Assembly: GCA_015522635.1 (NCBI GenBank)
Contig: WALW01000001.1
Span: forward strand, 1-56,391
Source of the DNA: Candidatus Tiamatella incendiivivens
GTDB taxonomy: Archaea > Thermoproteota > Thermoprotei_A > Sulfolobales > Acidilobaceae
DNA length: 56,391 nucleotides
Reading direction: 5' to 3'
Position 1 is the stretch's first letter; every line of letters starts with the position of its first letter. The notes under the pieces are model-generated. The model was not told where the DNA came from, ran no database searches, and saw nothing but the letters and a program-made list of their open reading frames with translations. Positions 34,768 to 42,838 of the stretch are shown piece by piece. The translations under genes were made by a program, and so were the position numbers.

Positions 34768-34906
34768 TAAATTTTAAATAACCGTGAAAGAATGAATGTG
34801 GAATCGTTTATTACTGGTGATTATCATTTTGGACAACAGGATATTGATGAGCCAACACCTAGAGGAGCCCGCATTGCCAGGCTATGACTTATTCCCTGCT
34901 GTCTGA
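34768..34906 (+). other. intergenic region with TATA box and possible leaderless micro-ORF
   Basis: The 221-bp gap before the 148-aa gene contains AAATTTTAAATA (about 34769-34780), a good rightward TATA box. ATG 34796 opens a 36-codon frame ending at 34906 (a hydrophobic start, then SQHLEEPALPGYDLFPAV). An overlapping 31-codon frame starts at ATG 34792. A TGATGA and a CTGA also occur here (34845 and 34903). None of these is convincing alone; the region may simply be the 5' leader of the 148-aa gene. Confidence 0.25.
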
Positions 34907-34935
34907 GTCCCAAACCAAGTATTCCGGGGAGAAGA

Positions 34936-35382
34936 ATGGGTATAATAGATACATTAAGAGGTATTGAACTAATATCAGCTAGAGCTAAAGCAACCTACTC
35001 TGATTTCATCCTGGCAGGACCACTCAATCTCTGGTTTAAAAATATCATTAGAAACCCAGAGTCAAGATACATTATTATCACAAGTAGAGGAAGCGGGGAA
35101 AGATTGAGAGAGTATCTATGTGTTAATGCAAAAACCCTTACGTGGGGAAATGAATGGAGAAAAGTTAGAGGGAAACTAGCGAGGTGTTCACTATATAATA
35201 GATACCTAATAGAATTACTAGCCGACCCTGCTCTCCGAGACGACCTACCAGAATATCATGCCAGGAATCTAGCGAAAATAAGTGACAATATACTCATCGG
35301 AAATTACCTTGTAAAACTAGCACCCTTAAGCTTTGAGAGAACCCTACAAGAAACGCTCAGGCCATATAAAACCGAGAATTAA
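34936..35382 (+). CDS. hypothetical protein, 148 aa
   Basis: No recognised family. It is soluble, basic and mixed alpha/beta, with a central strand RYIIITSRGSGERLREYL and WGNEWRKVRGKLARC. The ATG has GGGGAG 4-5 nt upstream. It begins a rightward run with a metallophosphoesterase and a JAMM-motif protein (gaps of 41 bp, then an overlap), so a shared function is plausible. Confidence 0.65.
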   Translation: MGIIDTLRGIELISARAKATYSDFILAGPLNLWFKNIIRNPESRYIIITSRGSGERLREYLCVNAKTLTWGNEWRKVRGKLARCSLYNRYLIELLADPALRDDLPEYHARNLAKISDNILIGNYLVKLAPLSFERTLQETLRPYKTEN

Positions 35383-35423
35383 ATAGGTATCCAGAACCTA
35401 TTTGTATGAATAGGTGCAAAAGC

Positions 35424-35945
35424 GTGTTGATAGGGGTAATGAGTGACTCCCACGATAACGTACCTAATGTGAAAAAGGCCTTATACGTATTCAAGGAAAA
35501 CAACGTTAGAGCCGTAATTCATCTAGGAGACATTGTTAGCCCATTTACACTGAAAGAAATATGCAACCTAGAGATCCCGGTCTATGCTGTTTTCGGGAAC
35601 AACTGCGGGGAGAAGATCCTACTAAGCAAAATAGCTCAAGACTGTGGCGTAAAACTATCATATCCCCCTTATCAAATAGAGTTAGGAGAAAGCCCTAAAA
35701 GAAAGATCCTAATGTTACATGGTTTCGGCTCAAAAGAACAAACGATCAGTTTAGCTAGAATACTAGCCAAGTCAGGGGAGTACGATGCTGTACTTTTCGG
35801 GCATACACATGAGCCTCTTGTTGAGAAACACCACAATACTATTTTGTTGAATCCTGGAGAAGTACTCGGGTATCTATCCGGTAAGGCAAGTATAGCCCTT
35901 CTAGAATCTTCGACACTCGAAGGGAGGATCATTTATCTTGACTGA
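35424..35945 (+). CDS. metallophosphoesterase, YfcE/MJ0936 type
   Basis: About 173 aa. The calcineurin-like motifs are in order: MSDSHDN (Asp and His), HLGDIVSP, FGNNCG, and then LHGFGS and FGHTHEPL. These hold two metal ions for phosphodiester or phosphomonoester hydrolysis; small archaeal members cut model phosphodiesters. I prefer GTG 35424 because AGGTG lies 7 nt upstream and the product then starts MLIGVMSDSHDN, as in the family. It overlaps the JAMM gene by 8 bp. Confidence 0.9.
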   Translation: MLIGVMSDSHDNVPNVKKALYVFKENNVRAVIHLGDIVSPFTLKEICNLEIPVYAVFGNNCGEKILLSKIAQDCGVKLSYPPYQIELGESPKRKILMLHGFGSKEQTISLARILAKSGEYDAVLFGHTHEPLVEKHHNTILLNPGEVLGYLSGKASIALLESSTLEGRIIYLD

Positions 35946-36282
35946 GGATGACTCTGAGTTAATCCACATCATAAGATTACTATCCAGAAACACAGATAAA
36001 GAAATATGCGGATTCCTATTAGGAACCGATGAATTCCAGGTAGTATTCCCAGTAGAGAATATTTCTAACCGACCTAAAACCGAGTTCTACATGGACCCCT
36101 ATGGTATACTTATAGCACACAAATTGAGTGAAAACTTGGGGCTAAACGTCATGGGAATATATCATACTCACATATACGGGCCTCCCGAACCAAGCTTAAA
36201 GGATAAGGATGGCATGAAGCTATGGCCGCTTCCCTGGCTTATAGTCTCACAAAAATCCCACCAACTTGTTTACCCGGAATAA
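35938..36282 (+). CDS. JAMM/MPN+ metalloprotease-like protein (possible desampylase)
   Basis: A 114-aa single-domain protein with a complete JAMM motif: Glu22 in EICGFLLG, then His76, His78, Ser86 and Asp89 in HTHIYGPPEPSLKD, with the spacing H-x-H-x7-S-x2-D. JAMM proteins are zinc isopeptidases; archaeal examples cleave ubiquitin-like SAMP conjugates. Its own SAMP substrate is not in the window. The TTG start lies within the phosphoesterase end. It may process ubiquitin-like modifiers or sulfur-carrier precursors. Confidence 0.85.
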   Translation: MTEDDSELIHIIRLLSRNTDKEICGFLLGTDEFQVVFPVENISNRPKTEFYMDPYGILIAHKLSENLGLNVMGIYHTHIYGPPEPSLKDKDGMKLWPLPWLIVSQKSHQLVYPE

Positions 36283-36372
36283 CGTGTTTCACCCTGGCTA
36301 ATTGTTCATTTTTGATACAGTAAACCTATAGAAGTGAACATGGTATAAGTTGTTATCTTGAGGTGAGACAAA

Positions 36373-36768
36373 ATGAGCGGGGAAAAGAACGAAGAAAACG
36401 AGAAATACTTAAACATGATCCCGGAGGACGATCGCGGAGATGTAATAATGGTTAGAATGATTCTCAAAAGTGTTACAGAGTTCTTAAAAGAAGCCAAAGA
36501 GCCTATAGAGGAGCTTTTAAAAACACTTGGTGCAAGTCTTGATGGCAGTAAAATAGGTCAAGATGTAGCTAAGTTTTATAAAAGCCTCATAGAAGCCGGC
36601 ATTCCAGAGGATATGGCAAAGCAAATGACGACAGACTATTTCCAGAAGAGGGTTGAGGCAGCCAATATTCTTAGTAGTCTAACAAAAATACTAGGAACGA
36701 GAAGAGGAAAATACATGCTCTCTAATATAGAGAAAGTAATAGAGAAAGAAGAAGAGGAAGAAGAGTAA
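36373..36768 (+). CDS. hypothetical acidic protein, 131 aa; related to the next gene
   Basis: No known family. It is helical, with a Glu-rich tail (EKEEEEEE) and a segment FYKSLIEAGIPEDMAKQMTTDY near 80-100. The matching segment of the next gene reads AYRDLIDIGIRDDITKSMISII, suggesting that the two are diverged paralogues. The ATG has TGAGGTGAG upstream. Its very acidic tail suggests a soluble, possibly protein-binding role. Confidence 0.65.
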   Translation: MSGEKNEENEKYLNMIPEDDRGDVIMVRMILKSVTEFLKEAKEPIEELLKTLGASLDGSKIGQDVAKFYKSLIEAGIPEDMAKQMTTDYFQKRVEAANILSSLTKILGTRRGKYMLSNIEKVIEKEEEEEE

Positions 36769-36826
36769 AATAATCTAAAACTACGCAACTGAACACTAGA
36801 CTACTCTGACTATAACGTGGTTTAAA

Positions 36827-37237
36827 TTGCCTAGAAAACGGGGAGATCTACATAATCGAGTCGAAAAAATAGAAGCTCTTTTGCGAAGCATAACTAGTTA
36901 TGATGATAGTTTGACTCCTCTCATCATCTTTCTCGTCGAGTTAGGATTGACAGCTCCTATCAAACTCGTGGATGTATTCAAACGAATGAAGAAGGCCTAC
37001 CGGGATCTTATAGATATCGGAATAAGGGACGACATTACAAAGAGTATGATTAGCATAATAGCTAGCAAAGGAGAGTTAAATGTAAGTGAACTTGAGAGAG
37101 AGGTAAGAAGACTTAGAGGAACTGCTTCTCGGAGGATTATTTATGAAAGGCTCAAGACCCTAGAGAGTGCAGGCATTGTAATATCTGTTAAAAGAGGTAA
37201 CAGGAGGTATGTTAAACTATCGGAAAAATACGGTTAA
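36827..37237 (+). CDS. winged-helix protein, 136 aa
   Basis: A basic N-terminus (MPRKRGDLHNRVEKIEALL) is followed by a helical region shared with the previous gene, then a C-terminal winged helix (about 85-136): LNVSELEREVRRLRGTASRRIIYERLKTLESAGIV and a wing KRGNRRYVKL. It may bind DNA. The TTG start has GTGG 6 nt upstream. It overlaps the next gene by 29 bp and lies 350 bp ahead of an ABC exporter that it could control. Confidence 0.7.
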   Translation: MPRKRGDLHNRVEKIEALLRSITSYDDSLTPLIIFLVELGLTAPIKLVDVFKRMKKAYRDLIDIGIRDDITKSMISIIASKGELNVSELEREVRRLRGTASRRIIYERLKTLESAGIVISVKRGNRRYVKLSEKYG

Positions 37238-37544
37238 TAGTAGTAGTTCAACAGTATGGTCTTTACTAGAGTCTGCTGGTTTAGTTATTATTCTGCTATT
37301 CGACCTAGGCTTAGCATTCCTTACTCTTAAAGCTAGGATAAAACTATGGAAATGGCTCAGTGTATGGAGATTTAGGAGAACCCTTAGGAAAGCAAAGCTA
37401 CCGAGGGATCTAGAACAATACCTCGTGGATAGGTATACTGTATTCTTAGAAGAAAACCTATCTCTCGAGCGTCTTATCAATGTAGAATCAATAGGTAAAT
37501 GGTTTGGTTATACAAAGATTTCTCGTAGTATTAAAATTCATTAG
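37209..37544 (+). CDS. single-helix membrane protein, 111 aa
   Basis: The N-terminus (about 1-20) is polar, and one hydrophobic helix (about 22-44, AGLVIILLFDLGLAFLTLKA) is followed by a basic, Arg/Lys-rich cytosolic tail (RFRRTLRKAKLPRDLEQYL). No family is recognised. It overlaps the winged-helix gene by 29 bp and ends 43 bp before the ABC ATPase. A role as a membrane anchor or accessory of that exporter is inferred from position. Confidence 0.55.
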   Translation: MLNYRKNTVNSSSSTVWSLLESAGLVIILLFDLGLAFLTLKARIKLWKWLSVWRFRRTLRKAKLPRDLEQYLVDRYTVFLEENLSLERLINVESIGKWFGYTKISRSIKIH

Positions 37545-37587
37545 GATCATTACTCTAATCTACGATATCTAATTAGGGGCGTGGTTT

Positions 37588-38334
37588 TTGAGCAGCGAGA
37601 TGGCTGTTAACGTGATTAACTTACATAAAGTTTATCCTAGCGGGGTATATGCAGTTGATGGTCTCTCATTTAATATAGAGAGGAGTGAAATCTACGCGTT
37701 GATAGGCCCTAATGGTGCCGGGAAAACTACTACTCTACGTATTGTAGCTACCCTCATCAAGCCGTCGAGAGGAAAAGTTGAAGTATTCGGGTTTAATGTA
37801 TTAGACAAGCCTAATGAAGTTAGAATGATGATATCGTATCTACCTGAGGAAGCTGGTGCTTACAGGAATCTAAAAGGTATTGAATACCTGAAATTCATGG
37901 CTGGCTTCTATAGTCGAGGGCATAGGAGCCCAGAAGACATCGCTAGTGAAGCGGCCGAGATTAGTGGCTTGGAAGACAGATTACTCGACAAGGTTAAAAC
38001 CTATAGTAAAGGTATGAAGAGGAGGCTTCAGATAGCTAGAACGCTTGCTCCTCATCCTAAGTTAGCTATATTGGATGAGCCTACAAGCGGTCTAGATGTT
38101 GTAGCTAGTATGGAGATAAGAGATACTATTAAGAGATACCGTGAGAAATTTGGGATAACGATCCTCCTAAGCAGCCATAATATGCTTGAAGTAGAATATC
38201 TTAGTGACAGGGTAGGGATTATTTACAAAGGAAGGCTCCTGGCAGAAGGCCCTCCTAGAGAGATACTCGAAAAAACAGGAACACGTAACCTAGAGGAAGC
38301 TTTCAGATTTTTGATCAAAGAGGAGGATGCCTAA
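37588..38334 (+). CDS. ABC transporter ATP-binding protein
   Basis: A 248-aa ATPase with Walker A GPNGAGKTT, signature YSKGMKRRLQIARTL and Walker B LAILDEPTSGLDV followed by SSHNMLE. It resembles daunorubicin/gliding-type exporter ATPases. The TTG start is followed by ATG 37600, an alternative. It overlaps the permease by 1 bp (TAATGA). Confidence 0.93.
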   Translation: MSSEMAVNVINLHKVYPSGVYAVDGLSFNIERSEIYALIGPNGAGKTTTLRIVATLIKPSRGKVEVFGFNVLDKPNEVRMMISYLPEEAGAYRNLKGIEYLKFMAGFYSRGHRSPEDIASEAAEISGLEDRLLDKVKTYSKGMKRRLQIARTLAPHPKLAILDEPTSGLDVVASMEIRDTIKRYREKFGITILLSSHNMLEVEYLSDRVGIIYKGRLLAEGPPREILEKTGTRNLEEAFRFLIKEEDA

Positions 38335-39635
38335 TGATAGGGCCTTTAGTTAAAAAAGAGATTCTTGACCTACTAAGAGATCCGCGGATAATCCTAGGAA
38401 TGATAATCCTTCCATTGATAATGTTTGGCGTCCTAGGAGAAGTGATGAGTTATGGGACGCAGCAAGCGATATATGTTGCTCAACCTACTAATATGAGAAT
38501 AGCCGTCATCGATCAGGATCACTCCAACTATTCACGAGACCTTATCTCATACTTAAAGAGTATGACTAGAGAAACCATTCCACTGGAAAATATACCACAG
38601 GATCCGGGTGCATTTGCTGAAATGAACGGTTACACAGGAGTAGTAGTAATATCGAAAGGCTTTGGATTCAACTTGACTAGGGGGTTACCAGGTAAAGTGC
38701 AAGTCTTCACATACATGAGAGAAGTAAGTATTGCTGAGGCAAGTAGAATTACTTCACTTGTAGGCCTTGTTAACGGCTATGGGGGAATTGTTAAAAGCAA
38801 GTTTGCTTCTAAAGTCAGCGTATCTACCGCATTCATTAACAATCCCCTATGGGTAACTGGAATAGTAACTATGGGAGGTAAACTCTATAGCTCTTCCCAA
38901 GTAAATGCCTTGACAGGCCTCCTATTCTCTGTAGTATTTGCCCCCCTTATAGTTGTGGGATATGCTAGTCAGATTGCAGCAACCACAATGGGGGTGGAAA
39001 AAGAGGAACATACTCTTGAAGTTTTGCTTAGCCTCCCATTGAATAGGAAAAGTATCGTTGTCGCGAAACTTTCCGGTAGCATTGTTATTTCAATACTTGC
39101 CACACTAGGGTTATCCGCAGGATTATACATATACATTGATAGTATAGGTGGATTATCAGGTGCCGGAGGAATGCCGTTAGATCTGCTGAAAAACGTTCTA
39201 ACACCATACAGTCTCCTAGCCATCACCATTGCATTGATCATAGGGGTTATACTGGCTACCTCCCTTTCGATGCTACTAGGCATATTCGGAAAAGACGTTA
39301 GAAGCAGTCAATCCATGGCTGGCATTATATGGACACTAGTATTTGTTGTCGGTTACGGGCTTGCTATGATTCAATTCTCAACACTTAGTAATTCGATGAG
39401 ATACGTAATTGCCGCTACTCCACTTGCTGCACCTGTTCTAGCGCTAAAGCTCTCAATGACGGGAATAAACGAGTTTGTATGGATAAGCATATTATTCCAT
39501 GTTATTGAAACAGTTTTAGTGCTATACGTACTTGCAAAGTTCATTAGCAGCGAGTTATTAATCACAGGGCTTGGGCTATTGGACAGACTTAAGAAAAGGA
39601 GGCCTACAATCATAAGTAGAAAACAAAACACATAA
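38334..39635 (+). CDS. ABC-2 type transporter permease
   Basis: A 433-aa permease. An N-terminal helix (LVKKEILDLLRDPRIILGMIILPLIMFGVL) precedes a large extracellular domain (about 45-195), and five or six helices follow from about 200. The loop EKEEHTLEVLLSLPLNRKSIVVAKL is the cytosolic coupling segment. It has the NatB/YhaP-like layout of Na+ or lipid/drug exporters. It forms an exporter with the preceding ATPase; the substrate is unknown. Confidence 0.9.
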   Translation: MIGPLVKKEILDLLRDPRIILGMIILPLIMFGVLGEVMSYGTQQAIYVAQPTNMRIAVIDQDHSNYSRDLISYLKSMTRETIPLENIPQDPGAFAEMNGYTGVVVISKGFGFNLTRGLPGKVQVFTYMREVSIAEASRITSLVGLVNGYGGIVKSKFASKVSVSTAFINNPLWVTGIVTMGGKLYSSSQVNALTGLLFSVVFAPLIVVGYASQIAATTMGVEKEEHTLEVLLSLPLNRKSIVVAKLSGSIVISILATLGLSAGLYIYIDSIGGLSGAGGMPLDLLKNVLTPYSLLAITIALIIGVILATSLSMLLGIFGKDVRSSQSMAGIIWTLVFVVGYGLAMIQFSTLSNSMRYVIAATPLAAPVLALKLSMTGINEFVWISILFHVIETVLVLYVLAKFISSELLITGLGLLDRLKKRRPTIISRKQNT

Positions 39636-39700
39636 CATGCCGAGGGAACACTGAAAGGAGGCGACTTGAATTCCGATTTGTTAAGCTAATAACTGTAATA

Positions 39701-40948
39701 TTGATCTCAGGGTTGGTTTTGACAGGTATATTGGTGGTGATCCACGATTTTTTCTCTTGGACTTTATGGAAGACAAGTATTGAAGAGGAAATAGATGGCC
39801 TTGGTGGATGGGTAAGAATAATATCATGGAATCCTAATGGAGATGAAATTGCAGTAGGTTTAGGCGGATTCAATTTAACGGATAAGAGAGGGGCAGTTCT
39901 AGTATACGATTCTAAGGGGGATATGCTGTGGAGTTACAAAACGAGTTCTCCCATTGTGAATTTAGAGTGGGTTTCTAACGGAAAGAACCTTTTCGCGGCA
40001 ACTAAGACTGGTGAAGTATATCTATTCAATCCTGTGAAGGGGAAAATCATATGGAATACGAACTTGCATGCCTATATATTTGATGCATCATGGAATCCTA
40101 GTAAAAAAGCAATTGCCGTAGCTACAGGTATACCAGCTTCTGGAGTGTACTTGTTTGACATAAATGGCTCTCTAAGATGGAGCAAGCCTTCATCTATGGA
40201 AGCCTATGATGTGGAATGGAGTAGCAATGGGGAGTTATTGGCTGTTTGTTACACTATGAACATACCCACTACATCCGGGAAACTGGTTATTTATCAGTTC
40301 AATGGTAAACAAGTCTATAGCTATAACACCTCAAGCGAGTTCTGGAAATCTAGTTTTTCGCCTTCGATGAATTATCTTGTAATTGTATATGGATTTCCCT
40401 ATCATAGTGTAGTAACGTACAAGTTTAATGGTTCACTAGTTAAACCAGCCTCAAAAGCCTATCTAGGCGGTAGTGTTTGGAGTATATTCTGGCGGGCCAG
40501 TAAACTCATGTTAGCTGTAGGATTCCCTGGTAATCGTTTTGTGATAACTTCTCCTACTGATCTCAAAAATGGGATAACTCTAGGTGTTCTGAAAGGAGAT
40601 TTAACGGCGAGTGCACCTAACCCGGAGGGTAACATAGTGGCAATTTCGACGGAATGGTTTGAACATTATACAAAGAGCCACGGATCACTCTATGTTTATG
40701 ATTCTAATGGACAGTTACTATGGAGTACGAACCGGCTTAATGGCGGAGGATATGCTCTAGACTGGAGTCCTAATGGAAAAGAACTTATTGTCGGGACGAA
40801 ATTGGGCACACTATACCTCTTAGACACGAACCATTTCCGGTATGGAGCTTATTTAGACGGGTTATCTTTGCTTGTAGGAATATTACTATTTATGGTGATT
40901 GTGATTTTAGTCAACATCCATTTCCCTAGACTACTCAAGTTCTTCTAG
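39701..40948 (+). CDS. membrane-anchored beta-propeller (WD40/PQQ-like) protein, start unclear
   Basis: About 415 aa as given. The N-terminus is a membrane helix, and a C-terminal helix (about 390-412, LSLLVGILLFMVIVILVNI) ends the protein. The middle is six or more beta-propeller blades with repeats such as WNPNGDEIAVGLGG, WNPSKKAIAVATG and WSPNGKELIVGTK. The frame stays open upstream of TTG 39701 and codes EFRFVKLITVILISG, extending the helix, but has no start codon. A strong SD (GGAGG, 39657-39661) instead precedes TTG 39666 in another frame that stops after 7 codons. A one-base loss near 39669 would join them. It follows the exporter and may be its external or surface partner. Confidence 0.7.
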   Translation: MISGLVLTGILVVIHDFFSWTLWKTSIEEEIDGLGGWVRIISWNPNGDEIAVGLGGFNLTDKRGAVLVYDSKGDMLWSYKTSSPIVNLEWVSNGKNLFAATKTGEVYLFNPVKGKIIWNTNLHAYIFDASWNPSKKAIAVATGIPASGVYLFDINGSLRWSKPSSMEAYDVEWSSNGELLAVCYTMNIPTTSGKLVIYQFNGKQVYSYNTSSEFWKSSFSPSMNYLVIVYGFPYHSVVTYKFNGSLVKPASKAYLGGSVWSIFWRASKLMLAVGFPGNRFVITSPTDLKNGITLGVLKGDLTASAPNPEGNIVAISTEWFEHYTKSHGSLYVYDSNGQLLWSTNRLNGGGYALDWSPNGKELIVGTKLGTLYLLDTNHFRYGAYLDGLSLLVGILLFMVIVILVNIHFPRLLKFF

Positions 40949-41024
40949 CCTTTCAACCTAAGAGTTTTTACTTTAACAAGTAAATTCCTATTCAACACTT
41001 AGAGATCTAAGAGGGTGCTATGCA

Positions 41025-42719
41025 TTGAAAGAAGCCTTGATAGATCAGGACTTGCAGGCTTATGCCGGTTTACTCGCGTCTAGCATGATCGCTAGGAAAT
41101 ACGGGTTTAAACCCCTAGGTTGCAGTGTTTCTGATAGAGGTGTAGCATGCGATTTTGATAGTGAAGGAGTTTACCCCAGTATAACGGATATTCAAAACAT
41201 TATAGCAGTTCTCGAAGGAGGCAATAATGTTTCATGTGAGATGAGGAAAGATGATTATTTATTGACTCTTGGAAGACCCAAAGTCTGCGTCTACCGAGAG
41301 ATAGAGATCCCCCTTGAAGGAGAATTGAATCCGCGTCCTGCTGCGATGGTCTACATACACGTCACCAATGTATCATCTCACAACCCAGAACCCAACACTA
41401 GATTACTGCGCATTAATATGGTTGCATTTGATTCAAAGGAGGAACTCGATGAATACTTGGAATGGCTTGAAGAGGCAGAGAAAAGAGACCACAGAATTCT
41501 CGGGAGAAAACTAGACCTCTTCAGTTTCCATGAAGAAGCTGGCGCTGGGCTAGTTCTCTACCATCCCAAGGGCCAGATAATAAGAGAGGAACTAATTAAA
41601 CTTGCTAAAGAGGTAAACGATAGCCTAGGATACAAAGAAGTATACACACCGCATGTATTCAGGAGTCTTCTATGGAGGATAAGTGGCCATCTAAGCCACT
41701 ATAAGGATAAAATGATATTAGCTAACATTGAGGGAGACGAATACGGGGTTAAACCTATGAACTGCCCCGGTCATATACTAATTTACAAATCATTACCACG
41801 AAGCTACCGGGATTTGCCGTTGAAACTTTCTGAATTCGGCACAGTTTATCGTTGGGAGAAAAGAGGAGAACTCTATGGCCTACTTAGAGTCAGAGGCTTC
41901 ACTCAAGACGACGGCCATGCGTTCCTAAGAGAAGACCAAGTAAAAGACGAAGTTAAAGCAATTCTAAGGAAACTCATATGGATGCTTTCACTATTCGGAT
42001 TTAAAGGCGAAGACGTAAAAGTCAGTCTATCAACAAGGCCGGAAGAATTTATAGGGACTATAGAAGCTTGGGATAAAGCGACTGAAGCATTGAAACTTGC
42101 CTTAGAAGAGCTCGGATTGAACTATGAGGTTAAAGAAGGAGAAGGTGCTTTTTATGGACCTAAAGTTGACGTTGACTTTAGAGATAGTCTTGGGAGATGG
42201 TGGCAATGCGGGACTATTCAAGTAGACTTCAACTTACCTGAACGATTTAACATGGTATATACTGATGAGAAAGGACGAGGAAAAAAGCCTGTCATGGTTC
42301 ATAGAGCTTTATTGGGAAGTGTGGAAAGGTTTATGGCTATAATAATCGAGAACTTCTCAGGCCGCCTCCCCACATGGTTGAGCCCTGTACAGGTGGCAAT
42401 CATTCCTGTAAGCAAGAGCCTAGAAGATAATTCCATAGAACTTGCTAGGAAGTTTAAGGATAAGGGCATTAGAGTGAAAATACTCTCTGGAAGCAGTAGC
42501 TTAGGTAAGAGAGTGAGAGAAGCCTACAGCCAGGCTATTCCCTATATTATCGTCATAGGCAAGAAAGAAGCTGATGCTGGAGTGATAACCGTTAGAGCAA
42601 GAGAGAATAGGGAAGTTAGAATGGTTAACCCCGAACAGTTCCTAGATCTGTTGTTGGAGGAAATTAAAAATAGGAAACTCTATCAGTTTGCCATAGAATC
42701 ACTACTAGGCTCACAATAA
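41025..42719 (+). CDS. thrS: threonyl-tRNA synthetase, catalytic form without editing domain
   Basis: A 564-aa class II synthetase. The catalytic core has MNCPGH with Cys247, DDGH with His298 and VHRALLGS with His426, the three zinc ligands that select Thr. Motif 2 is TVYRWEKRGELYG. The C-terminal anticodon domain (about 455-564) begins LSPVQVAIIPVSK. Residues 1-160 do not show the usual N2 editing domain or an archaeal editing domain, so this resembles the crenarchaeal ThrRS-cat that relies on a separate ThrRS-ed protein. The TTG start has GGGTG upstream. The 3' end overlaps a convergent gene by 37 bp. Confidence 0.93.
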   Translation: MKEALIDQDLQAYAGLLASSMIARKYGFKPLGCSVSDRGVACDFDSEGVYPSITDIQNIIAVLEGGNNVSCEMRKDDYLLTLGRPKVCVYREIEIPLEGELNPRPAAMVYIHVTNVSSHNPEPNTRLLRINMVAFDSKEELDEYLEWLEEAEKRDHRILGRKLDLFSFHEEAGAGLVLYHPKGQIIREELIKLAKEVNDSLGYKEVYTPHVFRSLLWRISGHLSHYKDKMILANIEGDEYGVKPMNCPGHILIYKSLPRSYRDLPLKLSEFGTVYRWEKRGELYGLLRVRGFTQDDGHAFLREDQVKDEVKAILRKLIWMLSLFGFKGEDVKVSLSTRPEEFIGTIEAWDKATEALKLALEELGLNYEVKEGEGAFYGPKVDVDFRDSLGRWWQCGTIQVDFNLPERFNMVYTDEKGRGKKPVMVHRALLGSVERFMAIIIENFSGRLPTWLSPVQVAIIPVSKSLEDNSIELARKFKDKGIRVKILSGSSSLGKRVREAYSQAIPYIIVIGKKEADAGVITVRARENREVRMVNPEQFLDLLLEEIKNRKLYQFAIESLLGSQ

Positions 42720-42838
42720 TATTTCTTCAACCTCAACTTCAGTGTATAGTATAATGACAGTGCAAAAATCCATATTAATCCTATTCCAATACACATTACC
42801 TGCCAATCATGACTATTTACAGTCAATTCCCAGCTCAT
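42683..42838 (-). CDS. small membrane protein, 51 aa
   Basis: The ATG at 42838 overlaps the stop of the upstream 249-aa gene (ATGA) and follows GTGGAGG. The product (start MSWELTVNSHDWQVM) has one membrane helix (about 16-32, CIGIGLIWIFALSLYYTL) and a basic tail. The frame also extends upstream, but the overlap and SD favour this start. The gene ends inside the thrS 3' end by 37 bp. It is probably co-translated with the 249-aa membrane protein; no family is recognised. Confidence 0.55.
   Translation of the reverse strand: MSWELTVNSHDWQVMCIGIGLIWIFALSLYYTLKLRLKKYYCEPSSDSMAN

Noticed and set aside
34845-34906. C/D box small RNA with TGATGA and CTGA in the gap before the 148-aa gene
   Set aside because: The purine before the C box is missing and D'/C' boxes are not recognisable; overlapping micro-ORFs are equally possible.
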